A stretch of 43,673 nucleotides of DNA, from contig JAKPKS010000060.1 in NCBI GenBank assembly GCA_029553585.1, positions 1-43,673 on the forward strand, in the 5' to 3' direction. Origin of the DNA: Candidatus Atribacteria bacterium. Its GTDB lineage: Bacteria; Atribacterota; Phoenicimicrobiia; Phoenicimicrobiales; Stramentimicrobiaceae. Under the pieces are notes generated by a model. That model worked only from the letters and a program-made list of their open reading frames with translations. It was not told the DNA's origin and made no database searches. Of this stretch, positions 18,017 to 26,650 are shown one piece after another; position 1 is the first letter of the stretch, and every line of letters starts with the position of its first letter. Both the position numbers and the translations under genes were made by a program.

Positions 18017-18416
18017 TTTATTTTTACAAAAAATATTATTTTTAGATAGTTATTATCATGCTAAAACCAACCTCGTTAGAATTATTCTCAATCTAACAAA
18101 ATAATTCAGCTTGCTAAATATAAATAGTAAAACAGATCCAGAGTATTTGGTGGGCAAATTAATACAAGAGTCTTTCTTGAACACCCTGTAAGATACGGGC
18201 AGCTGTAGCGGTAAAACTCAATACTAATAGGGTATTATTAATGAAGGTCTAAACAATAATGCCGTTATAATATAACTAAAACATAATTATAACTTACTCA
18301 GTTTTTAGAAACTTTCACCATTCATTTTTTGTTAAGATGTTTATTTTTATTGTTAGTAAATTCATTTCACTTTCTAAAGAAGATTTTAAGATACTCTGGT
18401 TTCAGAAATTGAGACT
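18017..18416. other. Intergenic stretch between fchA and the kor-operon promoter
   Basis: No supportable gene. A loose hairpin GTTAGA-N11-TCTAAC lies at 18075-18097. A short minus-strand frame (18159-18248) translates to about 29 residues ending in a well-formed helix, but lacks a start codon; it may be a gene remnant. No clear terminator is visible after fchA. Confidence 0.4.
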
Positions 18417-19040
18417 TTATAGTCTTTGTAATACTAATTCCAAAACTTTTTCCTTTTTACCTTTTACCAGTCCAGTAAGGTTTTCTATTTTATTAATTAG
18501 TTCTTTTTTTATTTTTTCATCCTTAATCAGGTTTAAATTTATTTTTACATTAATTATCGCACTATTATAGGCAGCTTCTGCCAATAGTACCCCTACCCCG
18601 GCATCGCTTATGGCGTTTCTACTGCCAATGCCGGCTATTTCCTGACAGATATCTATTAATTCCTTGCTCTTTTGGGCTACTGCCAGAGGGACCAGCGCAG
18701 CCTCCTTTAAAGCTATCTGCATTTTTCCATTTCTATATTCTTTTTCCTCTTCAGTTATCCTGGGCAGCTTCATAATTGCCATTAATTCATTAAATACTTC
18801 CACATCTTTTTCCATTAGCTCTTCAAATCTTGCTCTCAAGTTTTCACTTTTTTCCAATAATTTTTTAATCTCACCTTCCACATCCCGATATTTTTCTTTT
18901 CCGGTAGTGAGATTGCCCACCATAGAGAGCAAGGCAGCTCCCATGGCACCGGTCAATGCCGCCACACTTCCTCCTCCAGGCGTGGCAGACCGGGAAGCAA
19001 GCTGGTCTAAAAAATTTTTAATTTTCTGGTCTTTTAACAT
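18417..19040 (-). CDS. fchA: Cyclodeaminase/cyclohydrolase family protein (FchA-like)
   Basis: A 207-residue helical protein of the FTCD C-terminal / methenyltetrahydrofolate cyclohydrolase family. The N-terminal ATPGGGSVAALTGAMGAALLSMVGNLT is the family signature, with conserved helices through KEKYRD, AALVPLAVAQKS and GSRNAISDAGVG. Stand-alone members either hydrolyse methenyl-THF (FchA) or deaminate formimino-THF in histidine or glycine/purine breakdown. The gene follows prfB by only 27 bp and has no folate neighbour, so the exact reaction stays open. Confidence 0.85.
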   Translation of the reverse strand: MLKDQKIKNFLDQLASRSATPGGGSVAALTGAMGAALLSMVGNLTTGKEKYRDVEGEIKKLLEKSENLRARFEELMEKDVEVFNELMAIMKLPRITEEEKEYRNGKMQIALKEAALVPLAVAQKSKELIDICQEIAGIGSRNAISDAGVGVLLAEAAYNSAIINVKINLNLIKDEKIKKELINKIENLTGLVKGKKEKVLELVLQRL

Positions 19041-19067
19041 AAATATTACCCCTTCTATTTTCTTGAA

Positions 19068-20190
19068 TTAATTATTTTCATTCTTCGGGTGGTAGCGCAG
19101 ATAAGCATCTATAAAATCCTGTATCTCTCCATCCATAATTTGCTGAATGTTGCTGCTTTCTAATTTAGTGCGATGGTCTTTAACCATCTGATAGGGCTGA
19201 AATACATAGGAACGAATCTGGTTTCCCCAGGCAATTTCTTTTTTATCCCCGCTTAGCTTTTCCAGGTCTTCTTCTTTTTTTCTCTGATAATATTCAAACA
19301 ACCTGGCTTTTAATATTCTCATGGCAGTTAGCCGGTTACTATGCTGGGAACGCTCGTTCTGACATTGCACCACTATCCTGGTAGGCAAATGAGTTATACG
19401 TACTGCTGAATCAGTAGTATTAACATGCTGACCCCCAGCACCGGTAGCACGGTAAGTGTCTATCTTTAAATCCGATTCGGCAATATCAATATCTATATCA
19501 TCTTCAATTTCCGGTATTACTTCAACTGAAGCAAAAGAAGTATGTCTTCTTTTATTGGCATCGAACGGCGAAATACGAACTAAACGATGGATACCTTTTT
19601 CTGATTTCAATAAACCAAATGCATTTTTACCGGTAACCGTAAAGGTAACACTTTTAACTCCTGCTTCATCTCCATGCATAAAATCAATTATTTTGGTCTT
19701 TAAATTATTTTTTTCAGCCCATCTCAGATACATCCTGAGCAGCATCTCAGCCCAGTCCTGGGATTCAGTGCCACCTGCGCCGGGATGTATAGAAACGATG
19801 GCATTGTGTTTATCATATTTACCAGAGAAGAGTATACCTCGCTCCTGGTTATTAACTTCTTCTTCAATGTCTTTGATTTTAGCAGTTAATTCTTGCCAGA
19901 TTTCAGCTCTATTTTCCTGGCTGTTTAGCTCGAAGAGAATATTTAATTCTTCTATCTGTTCGGTTATGGTTTGATATTCTTCTACCACGCCCTGTAAGTC
20001 TTTGAGCTCTTTACTTACAATATTTGCTTTAATCTGATCCTGCCAGAAAGTCGGTAATTGCATTTCTTGGGAAATTTCTTTGATCTTTTTTTCTTTATTG
20101 CTAACTTCAAAGATGGTCTCCGAGATCTTTTATCTTACTATTTAGCTGATTAATTCTCGTTTTTATTTCAAGTATATCAATTTCTACCAT
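19068..20190 (-). CDS. prfB: Peptide chain release factor 2 with programmed +1 frameshift
   Basis: Release factor that ends translation at UGA and UAA. A first frame starts at ATG 20190 (MVEIDILEIKTRINQL...) and stops after 27 codons at TGA 20109-20107. Shifting +1 at CTT-TGA continues as EVSNKEKKIKEISQEMQLPTFW and joins the long frame ending at 19068. The full product is about 373 residues, the normal RF2 length. The catalytic GGQ lies in RATGAGGQHVNTTDSAVR and the stop-recognition region in the middle domain. The gene is 69 bp after secA, the common secA-prfB order. AGGAG is 14 nt before the ATG, an unusually long spacing. Confidence 0.96.
20107..20112 (-). promoter_or_regulatory. prfB programmed frameshift site (CUU UGA)
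   Basis: The classic RF2 slippery codon CTT followed by in-frame TGA and A. A Shine-Dalgarno-like GGAG lies five bases before the CTT, on the minus strand. Low RF2 lets ribosomes pause at UGA and slip +1, giving autoregulation. The open frames on both sides join exactly at this site. Confidence 0.93.
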
Positions 20191-20259
20191 TCTATATTCA
20201 TATACTCCTAATTATTTTTAAACTTTCTTATAGTATTTTTTTAAAATAAACCCTTAATA

Positions 20260-22791
20260 TTATTTACCACAACAATGTTTATATTTCAATCCACTTCCAC
20301 AGGGACAAGGATCATTTCTGCCAATCTTCTTTTTAGAGGATATATCTTTTCCCATTTGTTTTTTTTGTTCACTCTTTACTCCCTCACCACTTAACACTGG
20401 CGCTGGCTGGTCAACTGCAATTTTTTGTTCTGCTATATGTGGTTTTTGTTCAATCTTGACCCGGTAAATAAACTTAATACAGTCTTCTTTTATGTTGTCA
20501 ATCATATTTTGAAACATATTATGAGCCTCAAAGTGGTACTCAGTTAATGGGTCTTTTTGCCCATAGGCTCTTAACCCAATCCCCTGTTTTAAGTCATCTA
20601 ACCTTTTAAGGTGGTCTTTCCACTCCCTATCCACAATTCTTAGCAGGATCATCTTTTCAATCTGCCTCATTAATAAAGAGCTGAGTTCCTTTTCTTTTTC
20701 CTGATAACCTTCCCGGGCTTTTTCCAATAAATTATTCTGCAGGTATAGAATGGTAAGTGAGGTAATATCCCGGGGCGAATCCATGGTAATACCGAATATT
20801 TCAAAAAAATTTTCTTTGAGAGCTTCTAAATTCCATTCTTCAGGATAGACATCTTTGCTGGTATACCTCTGTACCATATTTTCTACAGTATCTTCTACCA
20901 TACCTACAATGATATCCCTGATATTATCACTTAACAGAACGGTTTTTCTCTGTTCATAGATAATCTTTCTCTGGAATTCCATTTCATTATCAAATTGCAA
21001 TAGCTGTTTTCTTATTTCGAAGTTTCTGGCCTCTATCCTTTTCTGAGCACCTTCTATAGAACGTGTGATAAAAGGATGTTCTATAGGTGTACCCTCTTCT
21101 ACTCCTAATTTTTCCATAAAATTAGCTATACGGTCTGATCCGAACAAACGCAAAAGGTCATCTTCTAAGGCTAAAAAGAATCTTGAAGATCCTGGATCTC
21201 CCTGCCTGCCAGCTCTACCTCTTAACTGATTATCAATCCTTCTACTCTCATGCCGTTCAGTGCCGATTACATGCAGGCCCCCCATTTCAGCTATTCCTGT
21301 ACCTAAAACAATATCAGTCCCCCTGCCTGCCATATTGGTAGAGATAGTCACTTTCCCCCGTTGCCCTGCTTCGGCAACAATCTCGGCCTCTTTTTCATGA
21401 TTCTTAGCATTTAATACATTATGTTCAATATGTTCCCGGTCCAGTAATTTGCTTAGCCTTTCTGATTTTTCAATAGATACTGTTCCCACCAGTATCGGTC
21501 TGCCCTGCTGATGCAACTCTTTAATTTCTTCCACCACAGCAGTAAACTTTTCTTTTTCAGACTTATAGATAACATCGGGATAGCTATGTCTGATTAAGGG
21601 TCTGTTGGGAGGTATTACTGCCACCGGTAAATTATATATCTCAATGAATTCATCCTCTTCTGTTTTGGCAGTACCAGTCATTCCAGCCAACTTATGGTAT
21701 AATCGGAAAAAATTTTGGAAGGTAATGGTGGCCAGAGTCTGACTTTCACGGGCTATAGCCACATTTTCTTTGGCTTCAATGGCTTGATGCAAACCATCAC
21801 TATATCGCCTACCAAACATAAGACGTCCGGTAAATTCATCTACAATGATAACCTCTCCATTTTTTACCACATAATCTACATCTCTTCTAAATAATTTGTG
21901 GGCTTTCAAAGCCTGAATTATATGATGCTGCAAGTGTACATTATTCTGGGCATAGAGATTATTCACTGCCAGTAGTTTTTCCATTCGAGCTACACCCTCT
22001 TCTGTTAAATAGGCAGTCTTTTCCTTTTCATTAATCTTATAATCCTGCTCTTCTTTCAGATGGTATATCAATTTATCTATTTGAAAATATTTACTGGTGG
22101 ATTCCTCAGTAGGTCCTGAAATGATTAAAGGTGTTCTTGCCTCGTCAATTAAAATACTGTCTATCTCATCAACTATGGCAAATTCGTGTTCGTATTGTAC
22201 AATCTCCTCAGGGCTAATACTCATATTATCCCTCAGGTAATCAAATCCAAATTCATTATTAGTCCCGTAAACTACATCTGACTGATAAGCTTCCTTCCTT
22301 TGCTCGGTATTCATATCATGTTGAATCAAGCCTACCTTCAACCCTAAAAATTCATAAACCGGGCCCATCCAGAAACGGTCTCTTTTGGCTAAATAATCAT
22401 TAACTGTAATAATGTGAACACTTTTTCCTGTTAACGCATTTAAATAGGCAGGAAGAGTTGCCACCAGGGTTTTTCCTTCACCAGTAGCCATTTCAGCAAT
22501 CTTACCCTGATGCAATACCATACCTCCAATCAACTGAACATCGAAATGGCGCATATTGATAGTCCTGCGGGCAACCTCTCTCACCACAGCAAAAGCCTCA
22601 GGCAGTATCTCATCTACGGTAATACCCTGAGCAATCTGTTTTTTAAAATATAATGTTTTTTCCTGTAAAACAGTATCCCCTAAATTTTTTATTTCTTTAT
22701 CCAGCTGATTAATTTTATCTACCAGGGGATTTAATTTATTCAATTCCCTGATATTGGGATCGCCGAATAATTTATTGATAATGTTAACCAT
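20260..22791 (-). CDS. secA: Preprotein translocase ATPase SecA
   Basis: An 843-residue motor of the Sec translocase. Walker A is MATGEGKTL at residues 101-109; Walker B is [14 protein letters not shown] at about 207-220. The preprotein cross-linking domain, the second nucleotide fold ([45 protein letters not shown]) and the helical wing domain follow. The C-terminus ends in a zinc-binding SEC-C motif, [16 protein letters not shown]. Length is standard. It lies between the DUF5317/HD-GYP pair and prfB. It is cytoplasmic and membrane-associated, acting with SecYEG and SecDF (encoded at 32815-34988). Confidence 0.98.
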   Translation of the reverse strand: MVNIINKLFGDPNIRELNKLNPLVDKINQLDKEIKNLGDTVLQEKTLYFKKQIAQGITVDEILPEAFAVVREVARRTINMRHFDVQLIGGMVLHQGKIAEMATGEGKTLVATLPAYLNALTGKSVHIITVNDYLAKRDRFWMGPVYEFLGLKVGLIQHDMNTEQRKEAYQSDVVYGTNNEFGFDYLRDNMSISPEEIVQYEHEFAIVDEIDSILIDEARTPLIISGPTEESTSKYFQIDKLIYHLKEEQDYKINEKEKTAYLTEEGVARMEKLLAVNNLYAQNNVHLQHHIIQALKAHKLFRRDVDYVVKNGEVIIVDEFTGRLMFGRRYSDGLHQAIEAKENVAIARESQTLATITFQNFFRLYHKLAGMTGTAKTEEDEFIEIYNLPVAVIPPNRPLIRHSYPDVIYKSEKEKFTAVVEEIKELHQQGRPILVGTVSIEKSERLSKLLDREHIEHNVLNAKNHEKEAEIVAEAGQRGKVTISTNMAGRGTDIVLGTGIAEMGGLHVIGTERHESRRIDNQLRGRAGRQGDPGSSRFFLALEDDLLRLFGSDRIANFMEKLGVEEGTPIEHPFITRSIEGAQKRIEARNFEIRKQLLQFDNEMEFQRKIIYEQRKTVLLSDNIRDIIVGMVEDTVENMVQRYTSKDVYPEEWNLEALKENFFEIFGITMDSPRDITSLTILYLQNNLLEKAREGYQEKEKELSSLLMRQIEKMILLRIVDREWKDHLKRLDDLKQGIGLRAYGQKDPLTEYHFEAHNMFQNMIDNIKEDCIKFIYRVKIEQKPHIAEQKIAVDQPAPVLSGEGVKSEQKKQMGKDISSKKKIGRNDPCPCGSGLKYKHCCGK

Positions 22792-22815
22792 TATTTAAAG
22801 TATTCCCTTCAAATT

Positions 22816-23394
22816 TTATTCTGAATTTGCTTCTTCTTGCCGTAACGGCTCTTTTTTCATCATTGTTTTTTGAATAAAAATAAATAGACCAACAAAAATC
22901 ATTATATCACCGACACTGATAAGTTCATTAGTCGGGAATGATTTTGGCATTGCAAAAACATCTCCCAAAAAAGCAAACAAAGTATTGTTATTCATCAAAA
23001 AATGAATTGTACTATTTTCTGTTCCTGAAAAACTTGCAGTATTGTTATTTCCTATCATACTCTGTTTGAACAATACCGGCATTTTTCCTCCATTCAAAAC
23101 AATGACAAAACCATTGAGCAATAATCCCAGAATAATATACTTAAAACCAGGTAATTTTATATTACGTATTGATACAAAGGTAAGTAGAAAATAGGAAATA
23201 ATTATTAAATGAGGACCATATTTTAAAATACTGGAATAATTCAGTAATCCAACTAACCATACTCCCAACCTCAATAAAAGGGCTATTGCAAATAGTGGGA
23301 TCCCTTCTATAGTAATATGGCTCAGTCTATCTAATTCACCCCCACGTAATAATCCTCCTGTTATACTAATAATAATTATTATTATATATAGCAT
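22816..23394 (-). CDS. DUF5317 family membrane protein
   Basis: A 192-residue membrane protein with about five hydrophobic helices. Features typical of DUF5317 are visible: an N-terminal GGLLRGG, a central LNGGKMPV, and a C-terminal LGDVFAMPKSF...ISVGDIMIFVGLFIFIQ. The family has no established function. It starts two bases after the HD-GYP gene stop, so the two are almost certainly co-translated, suggesting a shared role at the membrane. The end lies 25 bp before secA. Confidence 0.8.
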   Translation of the reverse strand: MLYIIIIIISITGGLLRGGELDRLSHITIEGIPLFAIALLLRLGVWLVGLLNYSSILKYGPHLIIISYFLLTFVSIRNIKLPGFKYIILGLLLNGFVIVLNGGKMPVLFKQSMIGNNNTASFSGTENSTIHFLMNNNTLFAFLGDVFAMPKSFPTNELISVGDIMIFVGLFIFIQKTMMKKEPLRQEEANSE

Positions 23395-23396
23395 TA

Positions 23397-24629
23397 TTAA
23401 ACCTTCTTTTCTTTTAATAAAGAAATAAACGTTTTTATCATTTCAGGATCAAATTGTTTTCCCGATTCATTTTCTAATTCTTCTAAAATATCTTCTTCCG
23501 AAAATTTTTTACGATAAGGACGATCTGAATTCATAGCATCATATGCATCAACAATAGCCAGTAATCGTGCAGTTTTAGGAATATCCTCCCCTTTCAGCTG
23601 GTTAGGGTACCCCTTTCCATCAAAACGCTCATGATGATACAATACTGTTTTGGAACATTTTTTTAAAAATTCAACTGATTCAATAATATTCGCTCCGATA
23701 ACAGGATGTTCTTTTATTTTCTCATATTCCTTTTCGGTTAATTTATCTTTTTTCCCCAGTATACGGTCTTCTATGCCAATTTTCCCAATATCGTGCAGGA
23801 TAGCGGCATATTCTAAATATTCAATCTCTGGTTCAACAAAACCCAGTCTTTTAGCCAATTGTACAGCCATCTGGGAAACTCTTTCTGAATGGCCAAGGGT
23901 ATAAGGATCTTTAGCATCTATGGTAGCAGCTAAGGTGCGAATAGTATCCAAATACATTTTACGCATTCTGGCATATAGTTCAAATGATTGCCGGGCTAAT
24001 AAAAGCGGTAAGAAAAACAAAAGAATTCCAAGAATACCAATCTGTACGTAAATAACAGCCATTATAAAGCCTAAGGGTGCCTCTGCAATATAGCTAGGAA
24101 GTACCTCTTTAATATTAATCCTGTATACTTTGCTAATATTCATTCCCGTATCCAGGGAAATCACTATAGCAACCAAAAAAGAATTAATCAAACAATAAGA
24201 AAAAGCACACAAGGCTGCTGGTCCCAAATAATTAAAAAAATTCTCTTTTCCTACCATACCTCCGGCAAGAAGGTATACTACACCAGCCAATCCTGAGGAT
24301 AAAGAATATTGAGAAGCATTAAATATTGATTTGTACCATGATCTTTCTTTTCTGAAAACAGTCCAGATAATACTAAAAAATTCCAAAACCATGGCTAATA
24401 AGGGACCGTAGACCAGGATTACAACAAAACTGATGGGAAAAGAAACGGAAATAAAACCTCCTACAGGTAATGAGACACGAGTATATTCGGCTAAAATTGA
24501 AATTATGATGAAAAACAATATGGGAAGCCATATTGTAGAGATTATGGGCATAGTGGGCAACAATAAGATAAACAGAGTGATGGATGATAAGGTAACCAAT
24601 GAAATATATATTTTTAACTTATAATTCAA
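23397..24629 (-). CDS. Membrane-bound HD-GYP domain protein
   Basis: A 410-residue protein. The N-terminal half (about 1-215) has six to eight hydrophobic helices forming a membrane sensor domain. The C-terminal half is an HD-GYP domain: TLGHSERVSQMAV, ILHDIGKIGIEDRIL, HPVIGANIIE, LYHHERFDGKGYP, IVDAYDAMNSDRPYR. In this family the domain hydrolyses cyclic dinucleotides, usually c-di-GMP; all metal-binding His/Asp residues seem present, with the GYP triplet intact. The start is TTG, about 8 nt after AGGGAG. Just upstream on the same strand are a small peptide gene and an inverted-repeat arm. Signal and dinucleotide are unknown. Confidence 0.88.
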   Translation of the reverse strand: MNYKLKIYISLVTLSSITLFILLLPTMPIISTIWLPILFFIIISILAEYTRVSLPVGGFISVSFPISFVVILVYGPLLAMVLEFFSIIWTVFRKERSWYKSIFNASQYSLSSGLAGVVYLLAGGMVGKENFFNYLGPAALCAFSYCLINSFLVAIVISLDTGMNISKVYRINIKEVLPSYIAEAPLGFIMAVIYVQIGILGILLFFLPLLLARQSFELYARMRKMYLDTIRTLAATIDAKDPYTLGHSERVSQMAVQLAKRLGFVEPEIEYLEYAAILHDIGKIGIEDRILGKKDKLTEKEYEKIKEHPVIGANIIESVEFLKKCSKTVLYHHERFDGKGYPNQLKGEDIPKTARLLAIVDAYDAMNSDRPYRKKFSEEDILEELENESGKQFDPEMIKTFISLLKEKKV

Positions 24630-24679
24630 CTTGCATTCTCCCTGACTGTTGAATTGATAGGTCGGTGACTCTTAATTAT

Positions 24680-24766
24680 TTACCAACTAAACTTTGCGCC
24701 ACCGGCCAGTAGCAGGGCCATGACACTGATTAAAAAGCTGATTAATTTAGCTTTATTAATTTTCAT
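24680..24766 (-). CDS. Small hydrophobic peptide, 28 residues (unrecognised)
   Basis: A short frame with an excellent ribosome site, GGAGGT five nt before the ATG, and a TAA stop. The peptide begins MKINKAKL (basic), has a hydrophobic core ISFLISVMALLLA, and ends GGAKFSW. This is the layout of a secretion-signal-like or membrane peptide with a short C-terminal tail. It lies within a 20-bp inverted repeat, downstream of a strong hairpin, and 50 nt upstream of the HD-GYP gene on the same strand. It could be an exported signal peptide, a regulatory leader peptide, or a small membrane partner of the HD-GYP/DUF5317 pair. I do not recognise the family. Confidence 0.6.
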   Translation of the reverse strand: MKINKAKLISFLISVMALLLAGGAKFSW

Positions 24767-24780
24767 GTCGCACCTCCACG

Positions 24781-24813
24781 GTTTTTCTTTGTTCTAAAAG
24801 AACAAGCAAAAAC
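24781..24813 (-). promoter_or_regulatory. Hairpin just upstream of the small peptide gene
   Basis: GTTTTT and AAAAAC close a stem, then after one C/C mismatch TTTGTTCT pairs with AGAACAAG (one G-T pair) around a 3-nt loop. On the minus strand it ends 3 nt before the GGAGGT region. It is preceded by a GC-rich segment with repeated GCG steps (24814-24831), unlike the AT-rich surroundings. It may control translation of the peptide. Confidence 0.6.
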
Positions 24814-24943
24814 CGCTACGCTTCGCTCGGGTACAAATTTTTTTGCTACTTATTACCCTCTCTTAATTGGCTTTATTTAAGAATCACCGACCTATCTGTT
24901 TATCTTTTAAACTGAAAACAATTTTTATATTATTGAATGTTTT

Positions 24944-25612
24944 TTATTTCACCAGTATTCTACGATTGACTGCCTGTAATATTGCCTTAACTACAGACTT
25001 GTGCTGATCATCATCTACGAGTGCAGCACCAATTAAATTCTCCTTTCCCTGTTCATTAATCAAATTAATTAATATTAAGATAATCTCTCTATCTTCCAGT
25101 TTTACTTTTTTAATCTCTTCTACCTGAAAAAATATTTTCCCGTTTAAAAAAGAGGTAATGGCCTCCAAAGTTGCCAGGGTTATGATATACTCTCTGTTTT
25201 TATCCCAGTTAACACAATTAATCTTACCTTCAAAAATTTTGTTATTATTTTCTAATTTGACTATTATCTGTAAATTATCCCCTTCAGCAGAAATTAAAAT
25301 ATCTGTAAATTTTAACCTTGGTGAAAGATTTTTTTCTTCTGTTACCTGGGCAATACTTATCTTACGATAATCAATGGCAATATTGTACTTAGCCATTAGC
25401 AGAGATTCCACATCGCGACTAATCTTTTTAGGACTGTAAAAATCTTTGGTGATAATATGGATTTCTTCAATCTCTTTATTCTCAGCTAAGACAATTTTAG
25501 AAAATAATACACCGTTTAAAGAATTAATCGAATTTTCAATATCTTTTGTCTTGGAACCGGGCTGAGGCGGAATAATAAAATTACGGAAATTATTTATGGA
25601 GACATTATTCAT
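24944..25612 (-). CDS. Conserved protein of unknown function, two-part
   Basis: A 222-residue soluble protein with no membrane helix. The N-terminal half shows SKIVLAENKEIEEIHIITKDFYSPKKISRDVESLLMAKYNIAIDYRKISIAQ, a pattern (in several short pieces) that I associate with unnamed conserved bacterial proteins; the C-terminal half (about 95-222) has alternating strands and ends VVKAILQAVNRRILV. The two halves could each be an alpha-beta domain of similar fold. It lies between hpf (21 bp away) and the small peptide locus. No function can be given. Confidence 0.65.
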   Translation of the reverse strand: MNNVSINNFRNFIIPPQPGSKTKDIENSINSLNGVLFSKIVLAENKEIEEIHIITKDFYSPKKISRDVESLLMAKYNIAIDYRKISIAQVTEEKNLSPRLKFTDILISAEGDNLQIIVKLENNNKIFEGKINCVNWDKNREYIITLATLEAITSFLNGKIFFQVEEIKKVKLEDREIILILINLINEQGKENLIGAALVDDDQHKSVVKAILQAVNRRILVK

Positions 25613-25633
25613 TTAGTGCTCCCTCTTTTTAAA

Positions 25634-26182
25634 CTATATTTCAGGTTCTATTAAGCCAAAATTGCCATCCTTCCTCTTATAAAGAACATTAATCTGAGCA
25701 GTCTCTTCATTACTAAAAACGTAGAAATTATGGCCTAAAAGTTCCATTTGTAAAGTAGCCTCCTCTGGAGACATTGGTTTTAGAACAAACCTCTTATTTT
25801 TAACAATTCTTCTTTCCTGGTTGAGATGGGCACTGCTATCTGGTTCTTCGGTCTCAACAATAACGGAAACCCTTTCTTTATTGTACTCATTGCTATACTT
25901 AGAGTAAAGTCTTTCTTTATATTTAATTATCTGCCTTTCTAATCTTTCTACAACTCTGTCAATAGAATTGTAAATATTATCACTTTCTTCTTCTGCCCTG
26001 ATTATAGCCCTTTTTGCCTGCAAGGTTACTTCAAAAATATGTCTGTTTTTTTCCACACTGACAGTAGCCACTGCTTCAATAATCTGGTCAAAGTACTTTT
26101 CTAATTTCATCATTTTTTTTCTAACATAATTTTCTATAGAGTCATTTACCTCAAATTGTTTTCCTTTTAAAATTAAATTCAT
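25634..26182 (-). CDS. hpf: Ribosome hibernation promoting factor, long form
   Basis: A 182-residue long-form HPF (also called RaiA/YvyD). The N-terminal S30AE domain (about 1-100) begins MNLILKGKQFEVNDSIENYVRKKMMKLEKYF. A charged linker follows, and the C-terminal dimerisation domain (about 125-182) shows VKNKRFVLKPMSPEEATLQMELLGHNFYVFSNEETAQINVLYKRKDGNFGLIEP. The long form pairs 70S ribosomes into inactive 100S dimers in slow growth. A good promoter lies at 26328-26356, and a raiA-type structured RNA lies further upstream, as is known for this gene in Firmicutes. Confidence 0.96.
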   Translation of the reverse strand: MNLILKGKQFEVNDSIENYVRKKMMKLEKYFDQIIEAVATVSVEKNRHIFEVTLQAKRAIIRAEEESDNIYNSIDRVVERLERQIIKYKERLYSKYSNEYNKERVSVIVETEEPDSSAHLNQERRIVKNKRFVLKPMSPEEATLQMELLGHNFYVFSNEETAQINVLYKRKDGNFGLIEPEI

Positions 26183-26327
26183 ATTGCTGTGCCTCCTTTA
26201 AACAATTTAATTTTAAAATTCATAATTTTATAAATTTCTTATTTTAAAAAAAGATTAATTATCTTGCCAGATTATTTCCCAGTTAAGGTTGCAAACGATA
26301 TTGTTCTTAATAATCTCGTATTATATT

Positions 26328-26356
26328 ATTATAACATCCTTATAGTTTTTTCCCAA
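26328..26356 (-). promoter_or_regulatory. Promoter of hpf
   Basis: On the minus strand TTGGGA (26356-26351) and a perfect TATAAT (26333-26328) are separated by 17 nt. Transcription would start near 26321, leaving a leader of about 140 nt before the hpf ATG. It lies downstream of the raiA RNA, so hpf may be transcribed separately from that RNA. Confidence 0.65.
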
Positions 26357-26403
26357 TTTTTTTAAAAAATTAATTATTATATTGAGGGAACTATGTATAA
26401 GAC

Positions 26404-26423
26404 ATTCTTATGAATTTAAGAAT
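26404..26423 (-). terminator. Hairpin at the 3' edge of the raiA RNA
   Basis: ATTCTTA and TAAGAAT form a perfect 7-bp stem with a 6-nt loop directly after the closing stem of the structured RNA. There is no good U-run after it on the minus strand, so it may be a 3'-end structure rather than a true terminator. Confidence 0.4.
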
Positions 26424-26640
26424 ATCCCTCCTTAGGCTGACCTGGTCTTTTACCCCACATTCGCCTGCTGAGAGGTTTGCTATCTTTTCACTACTACTCT
26501 TCTCCTGTTATATCTCTAAAACAGGGCAGGACTAACTCCAAAGCCGCACCATGCTCGGTAACTAATAATCGTTACCTTACGTGGGTCGTTTTGCCTGCGG
26601 CTGGCATCGACTTTCAACCACAGCCCAAAGGAGGGAAATC
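26424..26640 (-). ncRNA. raiA: raiA RNA (structured noncoding RNA upstream of hpf/raiA)
   Basis: About 217 nt between comF and hpf, GC-richer than its surroundings and closed by a long-range stem: minus-strand CCCTCCTT-TG-GGCTG (from 26635) pairs with CAGCC-T-AAGGAGGG (26439-26426). Internal pairs include GGTAAC-N8-GTTACC (26558-26577) and GCCGCA/TGCGGC. There is no credible protein frame. The position, just upstream of the hpf (raiA) gene and after comF, is that of the raiA motif RNA known from Firmicutes and Actinobacteria. Its cellular role is not settled. Identification rests on position and visible pairing, not on a covariance-model match. Confidence 0.8.
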
Positions 26641-26650
26641 TTTACAGTAT

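Larger units (their letters stand above)
24656..24896. repeat. 20-bp inverted repeat flanking the small peptide gene
   Basis: The arms 24656-24675 and 24877-24896 are inverted copies of GATAGGTCGGTGA-Y-TCTTAA, 19 of 20 identical; similarity continues more weakly inward (CCAACTAA / CCAATTAA). The 241-bp unit holds the 28-codon gene and a hairpin. One arm ends 26 nt before the HD-GYP start. No clear target duplication borders it. It could be a small mobile element or, in RNA, a long closing stem. Confidence 0.8.

Noticed and set aside
18159-18248. Minus-strand frame of 29 codons ending in a protein-like helix (LSFTATAARILQGVQERLLY)
   Set aside because: No start codon and a stop just upstream; perhaps a gene remnant, but I cannot tie it to a family.
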